Positions 9,338 through 17,780 of a stretch of 64,000 nt of DNA are shown here, piece by piece (within the stretch, counting starts at the first letter, position 1; each line of letters opens with the position of its first letter). Source of the DNA: Tamlana sp038148895 (GTDB lineage Bacteria; Bacteroidota; Bacteroidia; Flavobacteriales; Flavobacteriaceae); NCBI GenBank assembly GCA_038148895.1, contig JBBVGQ010000003.1. One strand, written 5' to 3'. The notes below the pieces were generated by a model. It did not search any database and was not told the origin of the DNA. It was given only the letters and a program-made list of their open reading frames with translations. The position numbers were made by a program, and so were the translations under genes.

Positions 9338-9915
9338 CCGTGCACGGTTTCCTTTTTACCTAAGCCTTTCATGATTTCTGCTTCATATTCAAGAAGTTGT
9401 TGCCATTTGGCGTCAACTTCTTTTTTATTGCCATATTTTCGAGCAAAACCTAAAAACATGGTATAGTGATTGGCTTCACTAACCATAAGCTTTCTGTAAA
9501 AATCTGCTAATTCATTATCTTGAAGCTCTTCCGATAATAATCTAAAACGCTCGCAACTTCTGGCCTCAATTAATGCAGCATACAATAATCTATGTACTAA
9601 TTGGGTAGTTCTGCTGCCCCCTTTTGGAAAGAACTTTACAAGTTGTATTACATAATCATCTTTTCTGTCTCGCCCTAAAGTCCAACCCCGCTCAAGAATT
9701 TTATCGTGCACCATTTTAAAGTGGCTTATCTCTTCTTTAACCAAGGCGGTCATTTCCTGTACCAATTCAGTATATTCGGGGAAGCTTACTATCAGGGAAA
9801 CAGCCGTACTAGTTGCCTTTTGTTCACAAAAAGCATGGTCAGTTAAAATTTCCTCAATATTTTTTTCAACAATGTTAACCCATCTTGGGTCTGTTGGTAA
9901 TTTTAGTCCTAGCAT
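9334..9915 (-). CDS. miaE: tRNA 2-methylthio-N6-isopentenyladenosine hydroxylase
   Basis: This 193-residue ferritin-like di-iron protein hydroxylates the isopentenyl side chain of ms2i6A37 in tRNA. The iron-binding Glu and ExxH elements are visible: HAFCEQKATS, VKEEISHFKMVH, ALIEARSCERFRLL and VSEANHYTMF. Length fits the stand-alone bacterial enzyme. The stop overlaps the convergent barrel gene by four bases. The start lies 14 bp after the dnaX stop, so it is probably transcribed with dnaX. Confidence 0.9.
   Translation of the reverse strand: MLGLKLPTDPRWVNIVEKNIEEILTDHAFCEQKATSTAVSLIVSFPEYTELVQEMTALVKEEISHFKMVHDKILERGWTLGRDRKDDYVIQLVKFFPKGGSRTTQLVHRLLYAALIEARSCERFRLLSEELQDNELADFYRKLMVSEANHYTMFLGFARKYGNKKEVDAKWQQLLEYEAEIMKGLGKKETVHG
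9336..9349 (+). terminator. Hairpin over the shared stop codons of the barrel gene and miaE
   Basis: AACCG-TGCA-CGGTT is a perfect 5-bp palindrome followed by TCCTTTTT on the plus strand. It begins within the stop codon of the barrel gene and lies in the last codons of miaE. Confidence 0.55.
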
Positions 9916-9929
9916 GATAGTTTTTTAGA

Positions 9930-11660
9930 TTATACATCCAAATCAAATGTTTTTCTTAAAACATCAATATTGGGATTTTTCTCCTTTAGTTTTTCAAATT
10001 TTTCGAAAGGCGTGTAGGCATATTGCTTTTCCATAACTTCGTTTACCGTTACAGACAGGCTTATGTCAAAATTATTCAACGCTTTTCTAATGTAGCTCAA
10101 AAGGTCATATTGGTGGCGCTCAATTTCCAATTTATTGGTTGCATTAGGAAATTCCAAATGGGCAACGGTATCTTTTACTTTTGGCGTGTCAATGGACAGA
10201 ATAGAGGCCAAATTATGCTTGCCTTCGTTGGTCAGTTCTTCAATATAGGTATTCCAAACTTTAATGAACTCATCCTCTGTAAAGGGGTCTTTGGGTAAAT
10301 CATCTTCATTTACAATAACTTCCATTTGTTTGATTTGATGCTCCTTTTTTGTACGGATACTGCTCAAAGAAAGACCCGAAGTGCGTTTGCCTTCCTTTTT
10401 TAGTTCAATTATTGGAGGTTCTTTAACCTGAAATGATTGAACAGTTTCTGAAATGGATTCTGACGTTGGTTTACTGTCTAGCTCTGTTTCAGAATGATTA
10501 TTGTTGTTTTTTTGCTTCGGAATGCTAACAGGAATGGGCTTTATGCCTTTATTTGCAAAATAGGAAGCTGGAATTATGAAGTGCTTATTGTTTTTTTTTT
10601 CTCCATCAAAAGTGATAGAGGCTAATTGCATGAGGCATAATTCAACTAGCAAGCGTTGATTTTTACTGGTTTTGTATTTAAGGTCACAATCGTTGGCCAA
10701 GTTAATGCTCTGCATTAAAAATTGGCTTGAAGCTTTTCTAGATTGCTCTAAATATTTGGTTTTTGTATGCTCTCCAACTTCAAGAAGAGGAATGGTTTCT
10801 TCATTTTTACTGACCAATAAATCCCTAAAATGCGATGCCAGACCGGCAATATAATGGTGTCCATCAAATCCTTTTGAAAGGGTACTGTTGAACTGAAGCA
10901 ATAACTCGGGAATTTTGTTTTCTAAAATAAGGTCTGTACTTGTAAAATAGGTTTCGTAATCAAGTACATTTAAATTCTCGGTTACCGCTTGTCTGGTTAA
11001 ATCTTTACCGGAATAGCTCACTACGCGGTCAAAAATTGAGAGGGCATCTCGCATGGCACCATCGGCTTTTTGGGCAATAATGTGCAACGCATCATCTTCA
11101 GCATTTATACCTTGCTCTTCAGCTATATATTTTAAGTATTCTTTTGCATCAGTTACTGTAATACGTTTAAAATCAAAAATTTGGCAACGTGATAATATGG
11201 TGGGAATGATTTTGTGTTTTTCCGTAGTGGCCAGAATAAATATACAGTGCTTTGGCGGCTCTTCCAATGTTTTTAGAAAAGCATTAAAAGCCGCTTGCGA
11301 AAGCATGTGCACCTCGTCAATGATGTATACTTTATATTTTCCGACTTGTGGAGGTATTCTAACCTGATCGGTCAGATTCCTAATGTCATCTACTGAGTTG
11401 TTTGACGCGGCATCAAGCTCAAAAATATTAAAAGCAAAATCCTCATCTGCAGATTCAGAGCCATCACTGTTTATCATTTTGGCCAAAATACGCGCACAGG
11501 TTGTTTTGCCTACTCCTCGTGGACCAGTAAATAACAAGGCTTGTGCTAAATGGTTGTTTTCAATAGCATTCAATAGGGTGTTGGTGATAGCCTGTTGCCC
11601 AACAACGTCCTTAAACGTTTGGGGTCTATATTTTCTGGCCGATACAATAAAATGCTCCAT
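9930..11660 (-). CDS. dnaX: DNA polymerase III subunit gamma/tau (clamp loader ATPase)
   Basis: The start ATG is taken at 11660 (MEHFIVSARKYRP, 576 residues), the usual N-terminus. A farther ATG at 11681 falls inside a -7-like element and is unlikely. Walker A is GPRGVGKTT (46-54), Walker B IIDEVH (113-118), and the SRC sensor/arginine finger is at 157-159. Domains I-III run to about residue 355, then a polar linker and the tau C-terminal region. The zinc-module cysteines of the proteobacterial protein are absent between Walker A and ELDAASNN; only an acidic loop remains. An A10 run at codons 354-357 could produce a short gamma form (see separate feature). It is divergent from rnpB and followed by miaE. 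Confidence 0.95.
   Translation of the reverse strand: MEHFIVSARKYRPQTFKDVVGQQAITNTLLNAIENNHLAQALLFTGPRGVGKTTCARILAKMINSDGSESADEDFAFNIFELDAASNNSVDDIRNLTDQVRIPPQVGKYKVYIIDEVHMLSQAAFNAFLKTLEEPPKHCIFILATTEKHKIIPTILSRCQIFDFKRITVTDAKEYLKYIAEEQGINAEDDALHIIAQKADGAMRDALSIFDRVVSYSGKDLTRQAVTENLNVLDYETYFTSTDLILENKIPELLLQFNSTLSKGFDGHHYIAGLASHFRDLLVSKNEETIPLLEVGEHTKTKYLEQSRKASSQFLMQSINLANDCDLKYKTSKNQRLLVELCLMQLASITFDGEKKNNKHFIIPASYFANKGIKPIPVSIPKQKNNNNHSETELDSKPTSESISETVQSFQVKEPPIIELKKEGKRTSGLSLSSIRTKKEHQIKQMEVIVNEDDLPKDPFTEDEFIKVWNTYIEELTNEGKHNLASILSIDTPKVKDTVAHLEFPNATNKLEIERHQYDLLSYIRKALNNFDISLSVTVNEVMEKQYAYTPFEKFEKLKEKNPNIDVLRKTFDLDV
10585..10601 (-). promoter_or_regulatory. Candidate slippage site in dnaX (A10 followed by -1-frame stop)
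   Basis: The coding strand reads GAA-AAA-AAA-AAC-AAT-AAG at codons 354-359. A -1 ribosomal slip, or transcription adding one A, gives AAA-CAA-TAA, ending a 358-residue product. Losing one A gives a stop six codons after the run. The site lies where domain III ends, as in known gamma/tau frameshift sites. I see no clear Shine-Dalgarno-like stimulator or downstream stem-loop. Confidence 0.5.
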
Positions 11661-11678
11661 GGGGAAATCTTCTTGTAA

Positions 11679-11686
11679 CAAAGTTA
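11679..11686 (-). promoter_or_regulatory. -7 promoter element for dnaX
   Basis: The minus strand reads TAACTTTG, an exact match to the Bacteroidota TAnnTTTG element. The predicted start of transcription near 11672 lies 12 bases before the ATG at 11660. No TTTG at a proper -33 distance is clear. Confidence 0.45.
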
Positions 11687-11809
11687 AAAATTCAATTCAA
11701 AATTTAAAATTAAGCGTTGAGATTTTAAAAGGAGTTATTAACATAATGGAATAATAACTGCCTCGATGAAAAAATATTTAAAGTTAGGTAATTTGGAATT
11801 TCATTGTTG

Positions 11810-11817
11810 TATTTTTG
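11810..11817 (+). promoter_or_regulatory. -7 promoter element for rnpB
   Basis: TATTTTTG matches TAnnTTTG exactly. A TTTG lies 14 bases upstream, closer than the usual -33 spacing. Transcription would start near 11824, about 50 bases before the estimated mature RNA end. Confidence 0.4.
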
Positions 11818-11873
11818 CCTTTAGTAAATCGCCTTATCGCTCAAGTGCTGATTTTATTTCAGCATCTAATCAA

Positions 11874-12197
11874 TTTAGTCTTCTGCTTTATTGAAAAAGG
11901 TACTGAAACAAGTTCAGCACTGTGGGAGGAAAGTCCGAACACCATAGTGCAACATAGTGGTTAATGGCCACCAGCCGTGAGGTTAGGAAAAGTGCAACAG
12001 AAAGTATGTACAGGTAATGCTGTAGTGAAATCAGGTAAACTCTATGTGGTGCAATGTCATGTATACCAGCGTTTGAAGGCTGCACGTTTGATGCTGGAGG
12101 GTAGGCAGCTAAAGTGTATTGGCAACAATGCATTCAGATAAATGATAGGGGTCGCGTCTAGGCGTGATACAGAATTCGGCTTACAGATTTGCTAAAA
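11874..12197 (+). ncRNA. rnpB: RNase P RNA, bacterial type A
   Basis: This is the catalytic RNA that matures tRNA 5' ends. Universal core elements are present in order: GAGGAAAGTCCGAAC near 11927 (P4 5' half and CRI), AAACTC, AGATAAATGATAGGGG near 12135, and the closing ACAGAATTCGGCTTAC near 12168. Ends are approximate. I set them by pairing TTTAG at 11874 with CTAAA near 12192 as part of P1. A 7-base promoter element lies upstream and a strong hairpin downstream. The antisense ORF over this region is spurious. Confidence 0.92.
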
Positions 12198-12203
12198 AAT
12201 ACC

Positions 12204-12234
12204 AAACCCTTCTTATGGAATATAAGAAGGGTTT
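12204..12234. terminator. Strong 13-bp hairpin between rnpB and the convergent gene
   Basis: AAACCCTTCTTAT and ATAAGAAGGGTTT pair perfectly around GGAAT. It follows rnpB and also lies beyond the stop of the leftward gene at 12266. A run of six T lies just past it on the minus strand, so it may serve both directions. Confidence 0.75.
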
Positions 12235-12265
12235 GTGGTTAAAAATGGTTGGTTTTATGGTAGAT

Positions 12266-13018
12266 TTATTTTGGGGTATAAGATAAATCTGGACGCATAT
12301 CGCCGTTGTATTCTTCCATTCTGCTGGTGTTGTTCATTACTTGGCTGAAAACCTCCCAACGTTCTTCCCAAGAGCCTAAAACATCTTGATTGGCTTTAGC
12401 TCGTTGAGCCGCATCAACCTCATCTTTTGAGGATATAGCCACCATATAAAAGCTTTCCATTGTACCGAAACCACTTCTGTAAACCCGGTAGTGTTCCGGA
12501 GAGTTTTTAGTTTCGAATAGTTTCTTTACCGCTTTAAAACCATCGCGTACTTTTTGTGCGTTTTTTGGTTTGTAATACATGTAAACCCATTTGCGGTGGT
12601 TTTGTCCCTCTTGCATTTGTGTAATGCCATCGGGCATATAAGAGAGTTCCTCGTCTAAAACAATGATGTAATTTCCATGGGAATCATAGCATTCATCAAA
12701 ACGTTCAAACATTTCACCAAACTTGTCGCCCATGGCTTTGGCCATATCTACAAAGGGCTGTTTATCTAAATCCGCCATTTTCTCAATGGGTGAAATATAT
12801 AAATATTTAAGATCATCTGTAGTGGCAGCAAGCCAACCCATTTGAACATTGTGTTCTTTACAAGCTTCGTTAAATTCTTTGGCTATTTTTTCATAATCCA
12901 TGAGTTTTGAAGGTTTTACATTGTCTTGATGTATGTTGTACATTTTTTGCGCAAGAGACAGATTAATACTAAAGCACAGCAAAACTGCTGAAACAAAGAT
13001 TTTTTTAAGGATTTTCAT
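12266..13018 (-). CDS. Exported protein of unknown function, possible dimeric alpha-beta-barrel repeat
   Basis: This 250-residue protein has a signal peptide (IFVSAVLLCFSINLSLAQ). Two similar halves (about 25-125 and 140-235) each contain beta-rich segments with aromatic residues (MGWLAATTDDLKYLYIS; FGTMESFYMVAISS), in the manner of NIPSNAP or antibiotic-monooxygenase-type ferredoxin-like folds. The assignment is tentative and no catalytic residues can be named. It follows the NTF2-like lipoprotein gene on the same strand after 27 bp, suggesting a two-gene exported operon. Confidence 0.55.
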   Translation of the reverse strand: MKILKKIFVSAVLLCFSINLSLAQKMYNIHQDNVKPSKLMDYEKIAKEFNEACKEHNVQMGWLAATTDDLKYLYISPIEKMADLDKQPFVDMAKAMGDKFGEMFERFDECYDSHGNYIIVLDEELSYMPDGITQMQEGQNHRKWVYMYYKPKNAQKVRDGFKAVKKLFETKNSPEHYRVYRSGFGTMESFYMVAISSKDEVDAAQRAKANQDVLGSWEERWEVFSQVMNNTSRMEEYNGDMRPDLSYTPK

Positions 13019-13045
13019 AATATTTGATTTTAGTTGATTAATAAT

Positions 13046-13963
13046 TTAGGATTTTGGAGGGGCTATTCCAAGTTGGTCAAAAAGCGTTTGGTTATCATAA
13101 TATGCGTCTTCTTGAATAAATTTACCTGCATTATTTAAGGTCCACACGCTGAATCCATATGTTTTTATTTTTTTTCCTGTTGGGGCATTACCTAAAAATT
13201 CGCCATTGTTGGTTCCAGTTACGGTCCAGTTTATATAAACTTTATTACCATTTATATCTGATTTATCAACTTTAACTGTAAAGTCTGGGAAGGCTGCCAC
13301 AAAAGTTTTCATAAAACCTTCATATTCATCAATGTTGTTTATTTCAACATTACCATTTGTTGTCCTTATCAAATTTGCTTCAGACAGAGATTTAAGATTT
13401 GATATGTCGTGAGCATTCCATCCATCAACGACACCATCTATCATTTTTAAAATGGCTTTTTCATCAGTTGACATTGCATTATATGCCTCAATTTCAGCAA
13501 ATGCTGCCTGAATGGGAGCAGTATCATAATACCCATATTCTTGCACAATTTTACCGTCAACATATTGAATTGTAAGATGCACGGGAATAGAAAGCGTTTT
13601 ATTGGTCACTTTTGTTTTTCCCATCCAAGTGTTCCAATAATTAACCCAAGTTCTGCCTTTTTTATCAACTATCATTTCAACCTCAGCGCCTTCTTTTCCA
13701 AAGCCATAAGATTCCATATTAGAAAGCATTTGCTTCATACCTTCCATGGATTCATCTGGAGTAGATGCTTTGTTAGTATTATGGTATATTTTGGCTGTGT
13801 CGGCAAAATTAGCTTTCCAAGCATCCCAGTCCTGGGTTTCATAAGCTTTGATGCCAGCTTTTGTTGTCTCAATTTCTGGAGATTCATCAAAATAGCGTTG
13901 CGGCTTGTTTTGGCAGGCAATAAATAGTGAGATAACCAGCCCAAGAAGAAAAAGTTTTTTCAT
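13046..13963 (-). CDS. Lipoprotein with two NTF2/SnoaL-like domains
   Basis: I start this at 13963 (MKKLFLLGLVISLFIACQN) rather than the farther ATG at 14017, because this gives a signal peptide with lipobox LFIAC and Cys at about residue 17. The protein has 305 residues. It contains one NTF2-like cone domain at about 30-155 (WDAWKANFADTAKIYHN) and a second, SnoaL-like one at about 170-300 (VVDGWNAHDISNLKSL, VTGTNNGEFLGNAPTGKKI). Such folds bind small molecules or act as hydrolases or isomerases; the ligand here is unknown. It is membrane-anchored by inference from the lipobox. Confidence 0.7.
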   Translation of the reverse strand: MKKLFLLGLVISLFIACQNKPQRYFDESPEIETTKAGIKAYETQDWDAWKANFADTAKIYHNTNKASTPDESMEGMKQMLSNMESYGFGKEGAEVEMIVDKKGRTWVNYWNTWMGKTKVTNKTLSIPVHLTIQYVDGKIVQEYGYYDTAPIQAAFAEIEAYNAMSTDEKAILKMIDGVVDGWNAHDISNLKSLSEANLIRTTNGNVEINNIDEYEGFMKTFVAAFPDFTVKVDKSDINGNKVYINWTVTGTNNGEFLGNAPTGKKIKTYGFSVWTLNNAGKFIQEDAYYDNQTLFDQLGIAPPKS

Positions 13964-14120
13964 ATTATTAATGGTTTTAAAGGTTGATACTAGTTGTAAA
14001 CCATAAACAGAAACCAAAAATAATTTTCGGAGAGCAAGTGTTTGTTAACTTTAGAGTCTGGGACCCTTTGAGAGAGATACCTAAAATACTGAAAAAAAAG
14101 GATATAAATGAATATGGCAG

Positions 14121-14660
14121 CTAATCTTTTTCAAAAAAACTAAAGACACTGCCCCCATAGCTTTTTGAATAGCTGAAATTTCCAAGTTCGGAAAGGTTTG
14201 TGTGCTTTGAATGTTCAACGACTAAAAGGCCGTCCTCTATTAAAAAATCGTTTTGAAATATCAACTCTGGTATTTTTGCAAATTGCTCGAGGGTAAAATT
14301 ATAAGGTGGGTCAGCAAAAACAATATTCGCCTTTATCGATTTTTTCTCCAAGAACTTAAATACATCGCTTTTAATGGTTTCAATTGGCATTTCAAAAGCC
14401 TTAGAAGTTTCATTAATAAATTTAATACAGCCAAAGTCTTGGTCTACACAGGTAATTTGCTCAACTCCTCTTGAGGCAAACTCATAGCTTATATTGCCCG
14501 TTCCGGCAAAAAGATCTAAAACCGTTATTTCATCAAAATAATACAGGTTATTTATAATGTTGAACAACGATTCCTTGGCCATATCTGTTGTTGGCCGAAC
14601 AGGCAAGTTTTTTGGAGGGTTGATTTTCCTGCTTTTGTATAAACCTGAAATAATGCGCAT
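14121..14660 (-). CDS. rsmD: 16S rRNA (guanine-966-N2)-methyltransferase
   Basis: This 179-residue class I methyltransferase begins MRIISGLYKSRKI and carries the SAM-binding motif TVLDLFAGTGNISYE and the catalytic DPPY at 117-120 (FADPPYNF), typical of N2-guanine methyltransferases. VRPTTDMAKESLFN is the family signature near the N-terminus. It starts on the last base of the DUF3822 gene (one-base overlap at 14660), so the two are translationally coupled. Confidence 0.92.
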   Translation of the reverse strand: MRIISGLYKSRKINPPKNLPVRPTTDMAKESLFNIINNLYYFDEITVLDLFAGTGNISYEFASRGVEQITCVDQDFGCIKFINETSKAFEMPIETIKSDVFKFLEKKSIKANIVFADPPYNFTLEQFAKIPELIFQNDFLIEDGLLVVEHSKHTNLSELGNFSYSKSYGGSVFSFFEKD

Positions 14661-15487
14661 TAAAAGCTCTTTATAATTGCGTAATTGTATTGGTTGCTCG
14701 CTGGTTGGGCATTAATACTATACTTAAAATTATCCTCACGGTTTCCTAAAAAAATGAGTCTAATGTATTTATAGGTTATGATGTATAATTCGTCGTCAGT
14801 GTCAATTTCCCCCAAGAATATCAGACTTATCGTTTCTGGGTCAAGTTCCAACTGCTCCAGCGTAAATAAAATATAGTAAATAAAGTCTTCTTTTGTATGA
14901 TAGGCAAAAGAGTTATATAGAAGTAGTTTACTGTTCTTTACAATTAAAATCTCAAAATGGTCTTTACTTACGTTCACATAAGCTTTTGAAGTTCCTAAAT
15001 TCTTTTCAGTTTTTAATACCTCTTCTATTAAAACCGTTGAGATGTGCTTAAAGGTAAAATCCCCGAATTTTTCAAAAATAAAGTTATTGATGTTTATGTA
15101 AGGCACATAAACGTTAACACTTTCATTTATTAAAATGGAATCGTATGTAATAAAGTCGGTACGAAGTATTTTTGAATTAAACTTTAAATAATCCGCTAGA
15201 TAACGCTCATCAAAAAGTGATTCCGGAACAAGGGTTGAGAGATTATTGTCATGAATAACTTTAACTTCATCAAATGCCTGCTGCAATGCTTCCTCACTAT
15301 TGAAATAATATTTAAGTTGATCTAAAACTTCAAAGGGGATAAGCTGTTTATCAAACTCAACAGTTTTTAAATAGTTTATGGTTTGGGTAGTTCTATCTAA
15401 GACACAAAAAGAAAGTCCACTCAAACTTATTTGAATGGACAATTCTGTATTTAATAAATTTTTATTGCTTTTATTCGTTTGCGCCAT
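14660..15487 (-). CDS. DUF3822 family protein
   Basis: This 275-residue cytosolic protein is of the Bacteroidota-specific DUF3822 family, probably with an actin-like (ASKHA) fold: SIQISLSGLSFCVLD near the start and AYVNVSKDHFEILI in the middle. Function is unknown. Its neighbours fit what I know of other Bacteroidota, where it commonly accompanies rsmD. It overlaps the upstream membrane-protein gene by 17 bp and rsmD by one base, so all three are probably one transcript. Confidence 0.85.
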   Translation of the reverse strand: MAQTNKSNKNLLNTELSIQISLSGLSFCVLDRTTQTINYLKTVEFDKQLIPFEVLDQLKYYFNSEEALQQAFDEVKVIHDNNLSTLVPESLFDERYLADYLKFNSKILRTDFITYDSILINESVNVYVPYININNFIFEKFGDFTFKHISTVLIEEVLKTEKNLGTSKAYVNVSKDHFEILIVKNSKLLLYNSFAYHTKEDFIYYILFTLEQLELDPETISLIFLGEIDTDDELYIITYKYIRLIFLGNREDNFKYSINAQPASNQYNYAIIKSF

Positions 15488-16208
15488 AAGTTTTTGGCCA
15501 GTTACCTGTTGTGTTAACTTCTTCCAAAGAACCTACTTTTAAGGCATCTCCGTTAACACCATCTACCGATATTACTTGGTTTTCTTGTACCAAAAGGTCT
15601 TTGTTTTGGTCAAATAAAATAACATTCTTTTTTACAGAGGCCTCAAACACAGGGATAAAAATCTTGTTTTGTTCTATAACACCAGATTCCATTTTAAATT
15701 TTGCTCCGGGCTCTCCCACAGGAACATTCATCATATTTTTATACCTGTCAGATTTTTTAAATAATGAATCTTTAACAGATACATAACCTAAAGTATCAGT
15801 GATTACAATGTCCTTAAAGGTGTCTACGCCATATCGTTTAGTCAATACTTCGTCAATAACACTTGAGTCACGGCGTTGGGTAATGGTAAATTCTGCCGTA
15901 TCAATAAATTTTATTAAGCCATCAAAGTCTCTTGCAAACTTACCTGTAACTTGTTTGTAAGCCAACTGAGAGTCTCTAATATCCTTTAAGCTTTCAATAA
16001 CTTTTAGATAACGCTTGTTTTTTTCTTTGTTAAATTGGATTGGCTCATAAATTGACATGTACGTTTGGTAACCCAAAAAGGCAATAAGCACCCAAAGCAA
16101 TATGTTTAGTACAGGCTTAAATTTGGCGGGTATAAATTTGTCAACAAGCTTTACCAAGCCAATGGTCACTAAAATTACGCCAACGGCTACAAGAATTATT
16201 TTTAACAT
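15471..16208 (-). CDS. Conserved membrane-anchored protein, unknown function
   Basis: This 245-residue protein has two N-terminal membrane segments (IILVAVGVILVTIGLVKLV and VLNILLWVLIAFLGY), then a soluble domain. That domain includes YLKVIESLKDIRDSQLAYKQ and TGKFARDFDGLIKFID, which resemble the helical N-terminal part and mature region of pilin-like or pseudopilin-associated proteins. I do not recognise a named family. It heads the operon with DUF3822 and rsmD, overlapping DUF3822 by 17 bp. Confidence 0.6.
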   Translation of the reverse strand: MLKIILVAVGVILVTIGLVKLVDKFIPAKFKPVLNILLWVLIAFLGYQTYMSIYEPIQFNKEKNKRYLKVIESLKDIRDSQLAYKQVTGKFARDFDGLIKFIDTAEFTITQRRDSSVIDEVLTKRYGVDTFKDIVITDTLGYVSVKDSLFKKSDRYKNMMNVPVGEPGAKFKMESGVIEQNKIFIPVFEASVKKNVILFDQNKDLLVQENQVISVDGVNGDALKVGSLEEVNTTGNWPKTYGANE

Positions 16209-16247
16209 AGTCTGTTATTTAATTAAAAGTTTATTTACGGTATTTAG

Positions 16248-16255
16248 CAAATCTA
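16248..16255 (-). promoter_or_regulatory. -7 promoter element for the 16208-14121 operon
   Basis: The minus strand reads TAGATTTG, matching TAnnTTTG. The predicted transcription start is about 16241, 33 bases upstream of the ATG at 16208. Confidence 0.4.
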
Positions 16256-16300
16256 CAATTTTTTTTTAATCGTAAAAACAATGTGCCCGAAAATCATTTT

Positions 16301-16308
16301 TATATTTG
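16301..16308 (+). promoter_or_regulatory. -7 promoter element for the RecD-like helicase gene
   Basis: TATATTTG matches TAnnTTTG exactly. The predicted start near 16315 leaves a 22-base leader before the ATG at 16337. It is arranged divergently with the element at 16248. Confidence 0.42.
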
Positions 16309-16336
16309 AATAAAATATAAACAGACAAAGCCTTAA

Positions 16337-17761
16337 ATGACGCCCGCTGAATTCTATTCACTTTTAAAACAACAGTTTCCGTTTCAACCTACGCTAAAAC
16401 AAAATATTGTACTACAACAATTGTCTGAATTTATTTTTACAAAAAAACCAAATGCCCTATACGTTTTAAAGGGTTATGCAGGTACGGGAAAAACTACAAT
16501 TGTAGGCTCTATTGTGACCAATTTATGGAAAGCCAAAAAAAGTGCTGTTTTAATGGCGCCAACGGGAAGGGCAGCTAAAGTGATTTCCAATTATTCTGGA
16601 AAGGAAGCCTATACCATTCACAAAAAGATATATTTTCCAAAAAAAGAAAAAGGAGGAGGGGTGAAATTTGTTTTGCAACCAAACAAACATAGAAATACTC
16701 TTTTTATTGTAGATGAAGCCTCCATGATTCCAGACACACCCGGAGAATCAAAACTTTTTGAAAATGGGTCTTTATTGGATGATTTGATGCAATACGTGTA
16801 CTCTGGGCATCAATGCAAATTGCTTTTAATTGGAGACACAGCCCAGCTGCCACCGGTGCAATTGGATTTGAGTCCTGCATTAAATGAGGATAATTTAAGC
16901 CTTAATTATAACAAGGAAGTCACCAAAATGGAACTGGATGAAGTAGTGCGCCAAGAACAAGATTCGGGTATTTTGGCCAATGCAACCGTTTTACGTGAGG
17001 CTCTTTCAAATGAGGTTTTTGACCATTTTAAGTTTAATCTTAACAATTACACGGATATAGTTAGATTGGTGGACGGCTATGAAATCATGGATGCCATTAA
17101 TGAAGCTTATAGCGAATTGGGCAAGGAAGAAACTACCATTATCGTTAGGAGCAATAAAAGAGCTAATTTATACAACCAGCAAATTAGAAGCAGGATTTTA
17201 TTCAATGAAAATGAACTTACTTCCGGTGATTATCTCATGGTTGTTAAGAATAATTATTTTTGGATAAAGCCAACCACCGAAGCAGGGTTTATTGCCAACG
17301 GTGATATTATTGAAGTTCTTGAAATATTTAAGATTGAAGAACTTTATGGTTTCCGTTTTGCAGAGGTTAAAATTCGAATGGTTGATTATCCCAGAATGCG
17401 ACCTTTTGAAACAGTTTTGCTTTTAGATACCATTGAAGCTGAAACTCCGTCACTCTCTTATGATGATTCCAACAGATTGTATCAAGAAGTGATGAAGGAT
17501 TTTGAAAATGAAACTAGCAATTATAGAAAGTTTTTAAAGGTAAAGGGTAGCAAACATTTTAACGCTTTACAGGTTAAGTTTTCTTATGCCATTACCTGTC
17601 ATAAATCGCAAGGAGGGCAGTGGCAAACTGTTTTTGTAGAACAACCTTATTTACCAAATGGCATTGATAAAGAATATCTGCGTTGGCTATATACAGCCGT
17701 TACACGTGCCAAGGAAAAATTGTATCTTATTGGTTTTAAAGATGATTTTTTTGAGGAATAG
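16337..17761 (+). CDS. RecD-like superfamily 1 DNA helicase
   Basis: This 474-residue ATP-dependent 5'-3'-type helicase has Walker A GYAGTGKTT (46-54), a Walker B-like FIVDEASMI, motif III GDTAQLPPV, motif IV-like DEVVRQEQDSGI, and C-terminal UvrD_C_2 motifs AITCHKSQGGQW and YTAVTRAKEKLYLI. It lacks RecB and RecC partners and the N-terminal domain of true RecD, so it is a stand-alone RecD-like/Dda-type helicase. The precise repair or replication role is unknown. It precedes the DUF4126 gene by 19 bp. Confidence 0.88.
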   Translation: MTPAEFYSLLKQQFPFQPTLKQNIVLQQLSEFIFTKKPNALYVLKGYAGTGKTTIVGSIVTNLWKAKKSAVLMAPTGRAAKVISNYSGKEAYTIHKKIYFPKKEKGGGVKFVLQPNKHRNTLFIVDEASMIPDTPGESKLFENGSLLDDLMQYVYSGHQCKLLLIGDTAQLPPVQLDLSPALNEDNLSLNYNKEVTKMELDEVVRQEQDSGILANATVLREALSNEVFDHFKFNLNNYTDIVRLVDGYEIMDAINEAYSELGKEETTIIVRSNKRANLYNQQIRSRILFNENELTSGDYLMVVKNNYFWIKPTTEAGFIANGDIIEVLEIFKIEELYGFRFAEVKIRMVDYPRMRPFETVLLLDTIEAETPSLSYDDSNRLYQEVMKDFENETSNYRKFLKVKGSKHFNALQVKFSYAITCHKSQGGQWQTVFVEQPYLPNGIDKEYLRWLYTAVTRAKEKLYLIGFKDDFFEE

Positions 17762-17780
17762 TTTTTGATAATTATTTTAT

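Noticed and set aside
11888..12133. Minus-strand ORF of 81 codons
   Set aside because: It lies over the conserved RNase P RNA core.
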